This document shows positions 8,663 through 16,717 of a stretch of DNA of 64,000 bases, one piece after another (the stretch's first letter is position 1; every line of letters begins with the position of its first letter). The notes beneath the pieces were generated by a model, which did not search any database, had not been told where the DNA came from, and worked only from the letters and a program-made list of their open reading frames with translations. Source of the stretch: Psychrobacter immobilis. Lineage in GTDB: Bacteria; Pseudomonadota; Gammaproteobacteria; Pseudomonadales; Moraxellaceae. The translations under genes and the position numbers were made by a program. The stretch covers positions 335,908 to 399,907 of the forward strand of contig NZ_CAJGZJ010000001.1 of assembly GCF_904846225.1 (NCBI RefSeq). Reading direction: 5' to 3'.

Positions 8663-8748
8663 CGCTACCATTATTGGACAATCTGCGCTAAGCTTGCCAG
8701 CACGATTTACGCCCCAAATACGCTAGGGTAACTATAAGAGAGGCTACG

Positions 8749-9183
8749 ATGCCAGATTATTTTAATTGGATTAAAGCGGCACACATTATCTCAATGGTTT
8801 GCTGGTTTGCGGCGATATTTTATTTGCCGCGCCTGTTTGTTTATCATGCGATGAGTGACGATAGCATTAGTCAAGAGCGCTTTATCATTATGGAGCGCAA
8901 GCTGTATCGAGGTATAATGACGCCAGCGATGATAGCGACATGGGTTTTTGGTTTATGGATGGTAAGTATGGGCTGGGAGGTTTATAAAACCCAAGGCTGG
9001 TTGCACGTCAAGCTATTATTAGTCGTGCTGCTATCTGGTTATCATGGTGCCTGCGGCTTTTATCGTAAAAAGCTCATAGACAATCCACATTATAAGTCGC
9101 ATAAATTTTGGCGTTGGTTCAATGAAGTACCTGTCTTTGCTTTGGTCATTATCGTGATTTTGGTCGTGGTAAAACCTTTTTAG
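8749..9183 (+). CDS. hemJ: protoporphyrinogen oxidase HemJ
   Basis: Oxidises protoporphyrinogen IX to protoporphyrin IX in heme synthesis, at the inner membrane. The 144-residue protein has four membrane helices, the usual size for HemJ (formerly UPF0093). The conserved N-terminal histidine lies in KAAHIISMVCWFA (His12), and the family pattern HVKLLLVVLLSGYHG follows at about 85-100 with the conserved lysine and histidine. HemJ is the usual protoporphyrinogen oxidase of Acinetobacter and relatives, replacing HemG/HemY. AGAGAGGC lies just before the ATG. A bidirectional terminator separates it from the convergent gene. Confidence 0.92.
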   Translation: MPDYFNWIKAAHIISMVCWFAAIFYLPRLFVYHAMSDDSISQERFIIMERKLYRGIMTPAMIATWVFGLWMVSMGWEVYKTQGWLHVKLLLVVLLSGYHGACGFYRKKLIDNPHYKSHKFWRWFNEVPVFALVIIVILVVVKPF

Positions 9184-9243
9184 AACTTCGGTCAATGACT
9201 CGTAAAAAAACCTTTATATATAAATTAGAGTAGCCACAACCCT

Positions 9244-9289
9244 AAAAAAAACGTCCGCTACTTCAAGAAGTAACGGACGCTTTTTGTTT
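9244..9289. terminator. bidirectional terminator between hemJ and NlpC-like gene
   Basis: CGTCCG.TACTT and AAGTA.CGGACG form a strong stem with loop CAAG. It has eight A on the left and five T on the right, so it can end transcription from both converging genes. Confidence 0.85.
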
Positions 9290-9312
9290 TTAGAGTTTGC
9301 TAAACATTAGCT

Positions 9313-10131
9313 TTAAACGCTAGGACGCATGATTTGATAAACATTGCTCAAATCATAAACTTTATAGCGAGCAGGTTCACGGCGGTTTTCACCCGCATAG
9401 CTCAGTATCAAAGCTTGCTTAGCCGATTCATCAACCCAGCCCACAAACAATCCACTGTGCTCGACACGATTGTAACCGTGATTGATATAGTAGAGCCAAT
9501 CGCCGACTTCAATCTCGTCACTACGGGCATAAGGACCTTGACTATAAGTGCCTTTATGAATGGTATCGCGCGTCACCCCTGCTCGATTGAACACCGCATT
9601 CAGATAGTCCCAGCAGCCGCCTTTAATAATCGTACGCTCATTTAGCGCCATTTTTCGAGCCATACTGACCACTTCACGCGCAGCCATACTGCTTTGCGTT
9701 TCAGCACTACTGAGTAGCGGTAAATATTCACTATCAACATTGTCATAGTTACCGGATAAAAACGCAGGGAGCACTGCTGGTGTTTGAGACGCTACCGCAG
9801 GATAACGATAAGTCGCCACAGTCGCTGGCTGACGGCCATAACTGTTGATATTTGACGCGTTGGTGTTTGAATAATTGGCATTAGTAAATGGTTGAATATT
9901 TGCAGAACTGACACGAAATGGGCTAGCACGTTGAATGGTAGAGCGAGTACTTATTTTGGCAGAAGGTGCTGCTGAGTAAGACGGTGTATAGCGATTATTG
10001 TAATCAGGCTGAGCCGCTTTTTGGGCGATCAGCGCACTCATGCTATCTGCATTGGCTTGAGTGATTGGACCAAAAGTAAATAACAACAAACTGCACGACG
10101 CTGTAACCAACGACACGGGCAAACGCGACAT
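9313..10131 (-). CDS. secreted NlpC/P60-like protein
   Basis: A 272-residue protein with a signal peptide (MSRLPVSLVTASCSLLLFTF..., cleavage likely after QANA near residue 28), a Ser/Asn/Tyr-rich linker of about 115 residues, and a C-terminal domain of about 120 residues. The domain carries GGCWDYLNAVFNRAG (Cys173), GDWLYYINHGYN and VEHSGLFVGW (His225), then SYAGENRREP (Asn249). This Cys...His...polar order matches NlpC/P60-type papain-like amidases or peptidases acting on peptidoglycan; catalytic function is inferred only. I placed the start at 10131 because AAGGAG lies six bases upstream; the longer frame beginning at 10158 has no such signal and would put charged residues before the signal peptide. 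Confidence 0.65.
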   Translation of the reverse strand: MSRLPVSLVTASCSLLLFTFGPITQANADSMSALIAQKAAQPDYNNRYTPSYSAAPSAKISTRSTIQRASPFRVSSANIQPFTNANYSNTNASNINSYGRQPATVATYRYPAVASQTPAVLPAFLSGNYDNVDSEYLPLLSSAETQSSMAAREVVSMARKMALNERTIIKGGCWDYLNAVFNRAGVTRDTIHKGTYSQGPYARSDEIEVGDWLYYINHGYNRVEHSGLFVGWVDESAKQALILSYAGENRREPARYKVYDLSNVYQIMRPSV

Positions 10132-10249
10132 GACTAACTCCTTGTCAATAAGAGACAAATGACAAAATGAACAATAGCATCAAAGGGGATTTTTCAATCC
10201 TACTTATAAACTATTTAGACAAGGGTCTGCAAGCACTATTCAACTCAGA

Positions 10250-10398
10250 TATAGTCAATCGACAATAAAATAAGGTCAAATATTGTGACGCGCTACTGGG
10301 ATAAATTTGCCTTGCTGGCTTGCTGTGCCTGCGCAGACAGAGGCGACGCAAAACTTATCCCACTAGTAATGTGTTCGTTTTACAGTGGAGCGATTATA
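10250..10398. repeat. palindromic intergenic element, family 1, copy B
   Basis: Begins TATAGTC and ends ATTATA. Arms GCGCTACTGGGATAAATTT and AACTTATCCCACTAGTA surround the core CTTGCTGTGCCTGCGCAG followed by ACAGAGGC. Same family as 4502-4646. Arm changes are partly compensatory relative to copy A (GGGATAA pairs with TTATCCC here, GTATAAA with TTTATAC in copy C), which supports a maintained stem-loop. Confidence 0.8.
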
Positions 10399-10543
10399 GC
10401 TGATAGACCGTATAAAAAATCAGATAAATTATTAAGCCAAAAAAGAGTTTAAGCAGGATAAGGATAGAATAAAAAAGACTGCGTTAAATTACCTTGAGAT
10501 AAAATAAGCATTTTTAAAAGGTTGTCATTTAATAGGTTGACCG

Positions 10544-11047
10544 CTAAGAATGGTTTTGCTCTTCGCTCATCTTGATATTTACATGACGTTTAGTCAATGC
10601 CTGACCTTGCAGAATAGCTTTAGCCGCCGTTGCTTCTTGGATACTATCAAAGCCACTAATACGGTATTTATGGATATCGTTACAATCGACAATCTGTAGC
10701 TGTTCATCGATAAGATTGACTTTATCACCATCAGTCAGATGAATACGCTCACGCTTACCTTGATTATCGTGTACCAGCTCGCCAGCTCGCACCCATAATA
10801 CGCCGCTATTAATCATACCTGTCATGGTTTTTTTGCGTTGTTGGCGTTGACGATTAAAAATAAAACTACCAATGATAAGCAAGGCCAGCGCCCCGATAGC
10901 GAAACGCTCAGACAATAGACTCATGGCCAAAGCGACCGCAACGGCTCCTATCAATAATGCAGACCCAAACCAAAACAGCCCATTGTCAGCCGTTTGCGAC
11001 TGACCTTGTAAAGTGATTTTGGCGCCATCATCGGTCAGTTTGAGCAT
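10544..11047 (-). CDS. two-TM membrane protein, unknown
   Basis: A 167-residue protein with two adjacent hydrophobic segments (about residues 24-43 and 49-63), a basic stretch (RQRQQRKKT) that should be cytoplasmic, and a soluble C-terminal half of about 100 residues (VLWVRAGELVHD...IHKYRISGFDSIQEATAAKAIL). No family recognised. It is 67 bases downstream of rph on the same strand, so it may be co-transcribed with rph. No terminator is apparent between them. Confidence 0.65.
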   Translation of the reverse strand: MLKLTDDGAKITLQGQSQTADNGLFWFGSALLIGAVAVALAMSLLSERFAIGALALLIIGSFIFNRQRQQRKKTMTGMINSGVLWVRAGELVHDNQGKRERIHLTDGDKVNLIDEQLQIVDCNDIHKYRISGFDSIQEATAAKAILQGQALTKRHVNIKMSEEQNHS

Positions 11048-11114
11048 GCATTATTACCTATCAAAGAGCAGTTAAAGGGAGGTTAAGAAGCTAGGAGCAA
11101 ACGGTATCAATCAA

Positions 11115-11831
11115 CTACCAGCCCAGTGCTGTTTTTTGCATAGCAATAAGCTCAGCGATACCTTTTTCGGCAAGAATCAGCATATCGTCGGCTTGAGCAC
11201 GAGTAAATGGCTTTTCTTCCGCCGTACCTTGTAGCTCAATAAACTCACCTTTTTGTGTCATAACGACGTTCAAATCAGTATCACAGCTAGCGTCTTCTTC
11301 GTAGTTCAGATCGAGGTACGCTTCGCCATCTTTCATACCGACAGAAACGGCAGCAACCAAACCAATCAACGGATCGGCTTTCAATTTTTTGGTTTTTTGG
11401 ATGCTTTCTAGCGCATCAATAAGAGCAATCGCGGCACCAGTCACACTAGCGGTACGAGTACCACCATCTGCTTGCAACACGTCACAATCAAGATAAATGG
11501 TATTTTCACCCAGCTTACTCAAGTCAATCATGGCACGTAAGCTACGACCAATTAAGCGCTGGATTTCTTGTGTACGGCCTGACTGCTTGCCACGTGCCGC
11601 TTCACGTTGATTACGGGTATTGGTCGCCCGCGGCAGCATGCCATATTCGGCAGTGATCCAACCTTTGCCTTTACCTTTTAGCCAGCGCGGTACGCCAGAC
11701 TCGACACTAGCAGTACATAGTACTTTGGTATCGCCAAAGCTCACCAATACTGATCCTTCAGCATGCTTAGTATAATGGCGCTCAAAGCTGATCGAGCGAA
11801 GTTGGTCAAGCTCACGATTATCAATACGCAT
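11115..11831 (-). CDS. rph: ribonuclease PH
   Basis: Phosphorolytic 3'-5' exoribonuclease that trims tRNA 3' ends. At 238 residues it has the exact family length. The RNase PH fold is plain: N-terminal [14 protein letters not shown], then [37 protein letters not shown] (phosphate and RNA-binding arginines), [20 protein letters not shown], and the closing aspartates at [13 protein letters not shown]. Those arginine and aspartate motifs are intact, so it should be active. The two-TM protein gene lies directly downstream; a family-1 repeat lies upstream. Confidence 0.97.
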   Translation of the reverse strand: MRIDNRELDQLRSISFERHYTKHAEGSVLVSFGDTKVLCTASVESGVPRWLKGKGKGWITAEYGMLPRATNTRNQREAARGKQSGRTQEIQRLIGRSLRAMIDLSKLGENTIYLDCDVLQADGGTRTASVTGAAIALIDALESIQKTKKLKADPLIGLVAAVSVGMKDGEAYLDLNYEEDASCDTDLNVVMTQKGEFIELQGTAEEKPFTRAQADDMLILAEKGIAELIAMQKTALGW

Positions 11832-11933
11832 AAAAATTCCTAGTACGATGTTTTAAAAGCAATGTCATAAAAATAAGAGGTTTGTTGCCGTTGGGCTGAG
11901 CAATCTATATTTAGCAAAGTATGTATAGTCAGG

Positions 11934-12064
11934 TCAATATAAAAAAGATACATCAATAGTCATGTACTACTGGTATAAATTTTCCTCGCTTGCTGTGCCG
12001 TTGCAGACAGAGGCTTTAAAAAATTTATTCCAGCAGTACTGTAGCGCTTTTATTTTTTTTGATT
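11934..12064. repeat. palindromic intergenic element, family 1, copy C
   Basis: Starts TATAGTCAGGTCAATATAAA, the same left end as copy D at 27766. Arms TACTACTGGTATAAATTTT and AAAATTTATTCCAGCAGTA surround the core CTTGCTGTGCCGTTGCAG followed by ACAGAGGC. The right terminus is not recognisable and runs into the 18-bp tandem repeats at 12061, so this end seems lost or altered. Confidence 0.78.
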
Positions 12065-12114
12065 GTGCAAACCAAAATGATTATGCAAACCAAAATAATT
12101 GTGCAAACTAAAAT
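12061..12114. repeat. 18-bp tandem repeat, three copies
   Basis: Units GATTGTGCAAACCAAAAT (12061-12078), GATTATGCAAACCAAAAT (12079-12096) and AATTGTGCAAACTAAAAT (12097-12114). It lies in the gap downstream of fadD and directly follows the family-1 element. Non-coding. Confidence 0.9.
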
Positions 12115-12250
12115 AAATGAGAATCACACGCCTTAGCAACCTTAAATATTGAGGTATCCTAACGTGACAGCGGCGCAATAGCAAGATTCGATCGAGCTAC
12201 CACGCCGCTGCTTAGCCAAGACGCTGGCTTAAAAAAGAATAGCTGTAAAA

Positions 12251-14095
12251 TTATTCTAACCCTTCCATCTTACGCAATTCTTTACGGAGGATTTTACCAA
12301 CGTTTGATTTTGGTAATTCATCGACGAACTGGATATGGCGTGGACGCTTATAACCAGTCAATTGCTTTTTGCCAAAATCGAGCAATTCTTGTTCTGTGAC
12401 CTCGCCGTTTTTGACCACAAACAGTTTGGGTTCTTCGCCGCGCTCATCATTTGGCACACCAATTGCACCGCACTCTGCCACTGCCGGATGCTCACTCATG
12501 GCTTCTTCGATCTCATTTGGATACACATTGAAACCTGATACCAAAATCATGTCTTTTTTACGGTCGACAATTTTGATAAAGCCTTTTTCGTCCATAATAC
12601 CGATATCGCCCGTTTTTAAATAACCCTCGGCGGTAAATGTCTCAGCCGTTTCTTCTGGACGGTTTTGATAACCGATCATGACCTGCGGGCCTTTGACACA
12701 TATCTCACCGCGATCGCCTAGAGCAACTTGGTTTTCGTCGTCATCGATCAAAATTACGTCCGTACTAGACGCAGGAATACCAATCTTGTTGGTGAATTCA
12801 GCGATGGTCATTGGGTTAAAAGCCACGACTGGTGATGTTTCAGATAAACCATACCCTTCTACAATAGGCAAACCTGTGATTTTGTGCCATTTTTTGGCCA
12901 CGCTAGGCAATACTGACATACCACCGCCAATAGAGGCTTTTAAGTTAGAAAAATCTAAATCTGCAAAGCCTTTTTTATTGACCAAACCATTGAACAAGGT
13001 GTTGACCGCCGGGATAAAAGACGGTTTATATTTGCCCATTTCTTTAATCAGCCCATCAAGATCGCGTGGGTTTGGAATGAGCAAACCAGCATAACCTTGG
13101 TACATACCGTACATACCGCAAACCATAAATGAGAATACGTGATATAGCGGTAATGCGGTCAAGATAACATCACTCGCATCCACATCATCTTCAAATGCAC
13201 TATTCATAAGAGCACTAATCTGCAGCATATTGGCGACCAAGTTGCCATGAGACAGCATTGCGCCTTTGGCCACACCCGTGGTGCCACCCGTATATTGCAA
13301 TAAAGCCACATCGCTTAAATTCAAATCAGGACGTTTATAATGGCTGGCCGATACTGCGCTTAACGCATGTTTAAAGCTCACGCTATTTGGCAAGCTATAG
13401 GCAGGAATCATTTTTTTGATATGGCGAGCAACGAGATTGACTATTGTCCCTTTGACCATTCCTAACATATCGCCGATATTACAGACAATGACGTGCTCGA
13501 CCTGACCTTTATCTTCTGCTTCTTGATACGTTTTTGCAAAATTTTCTACGACGAATAAAGCTTTAGCGCCGCTGTCATGTAGCTGATGCGACAACTCTCG
13601 GCTGGTGTATAAAGGATTGACGTTGACCAATACCATACCAGCGCGGATGATACCCAACGCAACCACTGGATATTGCAAAATATTGGGCATCATCACCCCA
13701 ACTTTATCGCCTTTGACCAATCCTAACGACTGTAAATAGCTGGCAATTTGACGGCTGTATAGATCTAATTGCTTAAAGCTGATCGATGACCCCATACAGA
13801 TATAAGCAGGTTTTTGTCCATAACGGCTAAAATTACGCTCAAACACATCCAGTAAAGAGGTACTGTCATCCGGCATGTCAATCGTAGCAGCAATGTTATA
13901 GCGCTCGTAAGCATTCAGCCATGGGCTATCGCTAGGTATCGTTGGCATGGTAGGAAAGGCATTGTCTTGATAAATACTGTTTTGATGAACGCTATTTCGG
14001 TGAGTGCTATTTTGATGAGCATTGTCAGACGTAGTGTCTTTATTACTCGCCTCAGCTTTATCGTTTTTTATCTCTTTATTGATATTGTCAGTCAT
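12251..14095 (-). CDS. fadD: long-chain fatty-acid-CoA ligase (FadD paralogue 1)
   Basis: Activates fatty acids to acyl-CoA using ATP, at the inner face of the membrane. The 614-residue protein has the AMP-binding motif YTGGTTGVAKG at 268-278, GYGLSETSP at 414-422, TGD at 495-497, the hinge region DRKKDMILVSGFNVYPNEIE at 511-530, and the C-terminal catalytic lysine region KSNVGKILRKELR. It is about 40 residues longer than paralogue 2 (575), which is at its 5' side on the same strand. The extra N-terminus is Asn/Lys/His-rich and contains four imperfect pentapeptides (HQNST, HRNSV, HQNSI, YQDNA; residues 27-46), encoded by 15-bp tandem units, which looks disordered. Substrate chain length cannot be read from the sequence. 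Confidence 0.93.
   Translation of the reverse strand: MTDNINKEIKNDKAEASNKDTTSDNAHQNSTHRNSVHQNSIYQDNAFPTMPTIPSDSPWLNAYERYNIAATIDMPDDSTSLLDVFERNFSRYGQKPAYICMGSSISFKQLDLYSRQIASYLQSLGLVKGDKVGVMMPNILQYPVVALGIIRAGMVLVNVNPLYTSRELSHQLHDSGAKALFVVENFAKTYQEAEDKGQVEHVIVCNIGDMLGMVKGTIVNLVARHIKKMIPAYSLPNSVSFKHALSAVSASHYKRPDLNLSDVALLQYTGGTTGVAKGAMLSHGNLVANMLQISALMNSAFEDDVDASDVILTALPLYHVFSFMVCGMYGMYQGYAGLLIPNPRDLDGLIKEMGKYKPSFIPAVNTLFNGLVNKKGFADLDFSNLKASIGGGMSVLPSVAKKWHKITGLPIVEGYGLSETSPVVAFNPMTIAEFTNKIGIPASSTDVILIDDDENQVALGDRGEICVKGPQVMIGYQNRPEETAETFTAEGYLKTGDIGIMDEKGFIKIVDRKKDMILVSGFNVYPNEIEEAMSEHPAVAECGAIGVPNDERGEEPKLFVVKNGEVTEQELLDFGKKQLTGYKRPRHIQFVDELPKSNVGKILRKELRKMEGLE
13958..14017 (-). repeat. 15-bp coding tandem repeat in fadD paralogue 1
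   Basis: Four imperfect 15-bp units encode successive pentapeptides HQNST, HRNSV, HQNSI and YQDNA. They lie in the low-complexity N-terminal extension, absent from the neighbouring paralogue. Confidence 0.8.
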
Positions 14096-14418
14096 AACTT
14101 TCCCTAAACGTTACCGTTAAAAACGTAGAATAATTTAATAAAATACCAGTTCTTTATGAGTGATCAGTGACAGTAAAAGCTTGTGAATAAGAACCGTGGT
14201 AACACAATAGGATTTATTATTCATAAGCTTTGTCAATCAAAGCACAATATTAAGTCAATGATAAGTAATGCAATAATACAGCAAAGCCGAATTAAAAATC
14301 ATTTTCGCTAGCCTATTTTTACCAAACATATAAAGCAAAAATGACGCCCTTTTTTAGACAGATATAAATGGGTATCGATGAGCACTATAGCAGTTTTGCT
14401 GAAAATTCTCTATCTATA

Positions 14419-14462
14419 CTAGGGCATATCCTCACTTAAAAAATGGTAATAAAAATGATAAG
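14419..14462. mobile_element. truncated family-2 MITE-like element
   Basis: Reads CTAGGGCATATCCTCACTTA, then AAAATGGTAATAAAAATGATAAG, matching one end of the element at 5791-5965 read in reverse (AAAATGGTGATAAAAATAAGATAA). The rest of the element and the opposite terminal repeat are absent; the sequence runs into the hairpin at 14455. Confidence 0.65.
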
Positions 14463-14486
14463 ACAACCTTTCGGTAGCCTTATCAT
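14455..14486 (-). terminator. possible terminator downstream of fadD paralogue 2
   Basis: ATGATAAG and CTTATCAT form an 8-bp outer stem, with ACC/GGT inside and loop TTTC. It lies about 100 bases after the 3' end of the upstream fadD gene on the minus strand. The minus-strand T run that follows is interrupted, so termination strength is uncertain. Confidence 0.5.
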
Positions 14487-14583
14487 TTATGATTATAATC
14501 GCACGTCGTCTCAAGATATTTTTATAGATATCTATCAGTTATAAGCGCACCTCATAAAGCACCTGAATGTGAGCACTGATTAA

Positions 14584-16311
14584 TTAGCCGTGGTTTTTTT
14601 CTTCAAGCGCTCGTAGATCTTTACGTAGGATTTTACCAACGTTAGATTTTGGCAACTCATCAATAAACTCAACATAACGAGGACGCTTATAACCGGTTAG
14701 ATTTTCTTTACCGTAAGCGATGACTTCTTCAGCCGTCAAGCTGTCATCACTACGCACGACGTAAATTTTCGGTACTTCGCCACTCTTTTCATCATCGATA
14801 CCAATGACACCGCACTCCAAAATTTTTGGGTGACCTGACATGGCATCTTCTACTTCGTTCGGATAAACGTTAAAACCAGATACCAAGATCATGTCTTTTT
14901 TGCGATCGACAATCTTAAAGTAACCGTCTTCGTCCATCACGCCAATATCCCCCGTTCGGAAATATCCGTCATCCGTCATGGCCTCAGCCGTGGCATCTTC
15001 GCGTTTCCAGTAGCCTTTCATCACCTGTGGACCACGCACACAAATTTCGCCGCGTTCCCCAATGGCCACCTCATTGCTTTCTTCATCCAAAATAACCATA
15101 TCAGTCGCAGGCATTGGTAAACCAATATTACCTGAGAACTCACTCACACCTTGTGGATTTGCCGAGGCAACGGGAGACGTCTCTGACAGACCATAACCTT
15201 GCGAGATCACATTGCCAGTCAGCTTTTCCCATTTGGTGGCAGTGTCTTTAAGTACCGCCATACCACCGCCCATGGACATCTCAAGCTTACTATGATCCAA
15301 CGCTTGGAATACCTCACTATTAGCAAGTGCGTTGAATAGCGTATTAACCGCTGGGAAAAATGCGGGTGGATACGCTTTATAAGCTTTGATTAGGCTGTCA
15401 AAATCACGCGGGTTGGGCACAAGCAAGCCAATACAACCACGGTACAAGCCAAACATGCCACAGACGGTAAATGAGAAAATATGATACAACGGCAGCGCGG
15501 TCATAATGACAGGCTGCTCAGGGCTATTATCAAACTTATCAAAAGCATCGCCCAAATACGTATCACACTGGATAAGGTTTGCAACCAAGTTACCATGCGT
15601 TAGCATTGCGCCTTTGGCCACACCTGTTGTACCACCAGTATATTGAAGGACAGCCACATCATCGAGACCGATGTTGTTGGGACGCTTATAGTTTTCGGCA
15701 GAGGAGCGGTTCAGTGCTTTTTTGAAATTAACGCTGCCCCTAATATGATAATCAGGTACCATTTTTTTGACATGACGAACAACGGCATTCACGATAAAGC
15801 CTTTTAGTGGGCTCATTAGATCGCCCATTGAGGTCACTATCACATGATCAACCAACTCTTTACCAATATCTTCATAAGTCTTGGCAAAATTCTCTAGCAA
15901 AATTAGCGCTTTGGCATCAGAATCTTCTAATTGATGCGCCAGCTCCTTTGTAGTATACAGCGGATTAACATTGACCAAAGTCATACCAGCACGTAGTACG
16001 CCTAATACGGCAATAGGCAGCTGTAAAATATTGGGCATCATAACGCCCACTTTATCACCCTTTTTTAGCCCAAGTGACTGTAAATACGCCGCGATTTGTT
16101 TGCTATAGCGGTCTAATTCTTCATAGGAAAGTTTGGCATCCATGCACACAAAGGCTGTTTTACCCGCATGGTTAATAAAATTTTGCTCAAGGACTTCTAT
16201 CAAAGAGGTATCGGCAGCTGGCATGTCAATATCATATTGAATGCCAAGTTTTTCATAAGTTTTGAGCCATACCTTATCATTGCGACGAGTTTGTTTACCT
16301 TGATTTTCCAT
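14584..16311 (-). CDS. fadD: long-chain fatty-acid-CoA ligase (FadD paralogue 2)
   Basis: A second acyl-CoA synthetase of 575 residues, closely similar to the paralogue downstream. The AMP-binding motif is YTGGTTGVAKG at 224-234, followed by GYGLSETSP, then GYFRTGDIGVMDEDG, and the hinge DRKKDMILVSGFNVYPNEVE; the C-terminal lysine motif KSNVGKILRKDLR is intact. Almost every motif is shared with paralogue 1, so the pair probably arose by tandem duplication. The genes are about 490 bases apart with a hairpin between them, so they are probably separate transcripts that can be regulated apart. Tandem fadD genes are known in gammaproteobacteria (for example fadD1/fadD2 in Pseudomonas). Confidence 0.93.
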   Translation of the reverse strand: MENQGKQTRRNDKVWLKTYEKLGIQYDIDMPAADTSLIEVLEQNFINHAGKTAFVCMDAKLSYEELDRYSKQIAAYLQSLGLKKGDKVGVMMPNILQLPIAVLGVLRAGMTLVNVNPLYTTKELAHQLEDSDAKALILLENFAKTYEDIGKELVDHVIVTSMGDLMSPLKGFIVNAVVRHVKKMVPDYHIRGSVNFKKALNRSSAENYKRPNNIGLDDVAVLQYTGGTTGVAKGAMLTHGNLVANLIQCDTYLGDAFDKFDNSPEQPVIMTALPLYHIFSFTVCGMFGLYRGCIGLLVPNPRDFDSLIKAYKAYPPAFFPAVNTLFNALANSEVFQALDHSKLEMSMGGGMAVLKDTATKWEKLTGNVISQGYGLSETSPVASANPQGVSEFSGNIGLPMPATDMVILDEESNEVAIGERGEICVRGPQVMKGYWKREDATAEAMTDDGYFRTGDIGVMDEDGYFKIVDRKKDMILVSGFNVYPNEVEDAMSGHPKILECGVIGIDDEKSGEVPKIYVVRSDDSLTAEEVIAYGKENLTGYKRPRYVEFIDELPKSNVGKILRKDLRALEEKNHG

Positions 16312-16699
16312 AATCTTTTTTCTCCTAGTAATAGTCTGCTGCTGTCAACTCATACAAATCACAGTGTGATAAAAAACAGTGTGATAAAAATACGATCACT
16401 CAGCGTTCAGGTTTGCCATTCTATGACAAACCTAAATAGATAGGTCATCGCATGGTGATGAGCAAACAATATAATGGTAAATAGCCCTTTATTAATTAAC
16501 ATACACACTTTATACAGACTACTCAATATAAAAGATTGTTGCCTGAGTTCGCAAACTAAGTTGACGATTCACAATCTTATATATAGAGCCGTTATTTGCC
16601 TTTAATCACTCAATGAATATCAGAGCTATTTAGACAAATGTTTATGTATAAATACCACTTATTTTGATCTTATATCTACTTACTGTCGTTTACTGTCGT
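16312..16699. other. intergenic gap upstream of fadD paralogue 2
   Basis: 388 AT-rich bases between fadD paralogue 2 and the VWA gene, both on the minus strand. A 15-bp direct repeat of CAGTGTGATAAAAAA type lies at 16362-16376 and 16377-16391. The fadD promoter is expected here. No ORF or RNA gene seen. Confidence 0.55.
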
Positions 16700-16717
16700 T
16701 TACTGTCGTTTACTGTC
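16680..16717. repeat. 10-bp tandem repeat at the 3' end of the VWA gene
   Basis: TTACTGTCGT occurs three times exactly (16680, 16690, 16700) followed by a partial fourth copy TTACTGTC. The VWA gene's stop codon (16700-16702) lies in the third unit, so copy-number change would shift where translation ends. Confidence 0.9.

Noticed and set aside
9334..9645. Plus-strand ORF of 103 codons opposite the NlpC-like gene
   Set aside because: Entirely antisense to the conserved catalytic domain; no start signal.
12678..13094. Long plus-strand ORF of 138 codons inside fadD
   Set aside because: Antisense to conserved FadD motifs; a shadow of a real gene.
13000..16311. Frameshift or pseudogene in one of the two fadD genes
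   Set aside because: Both frames are open over full length and retain all catalytic motifs.
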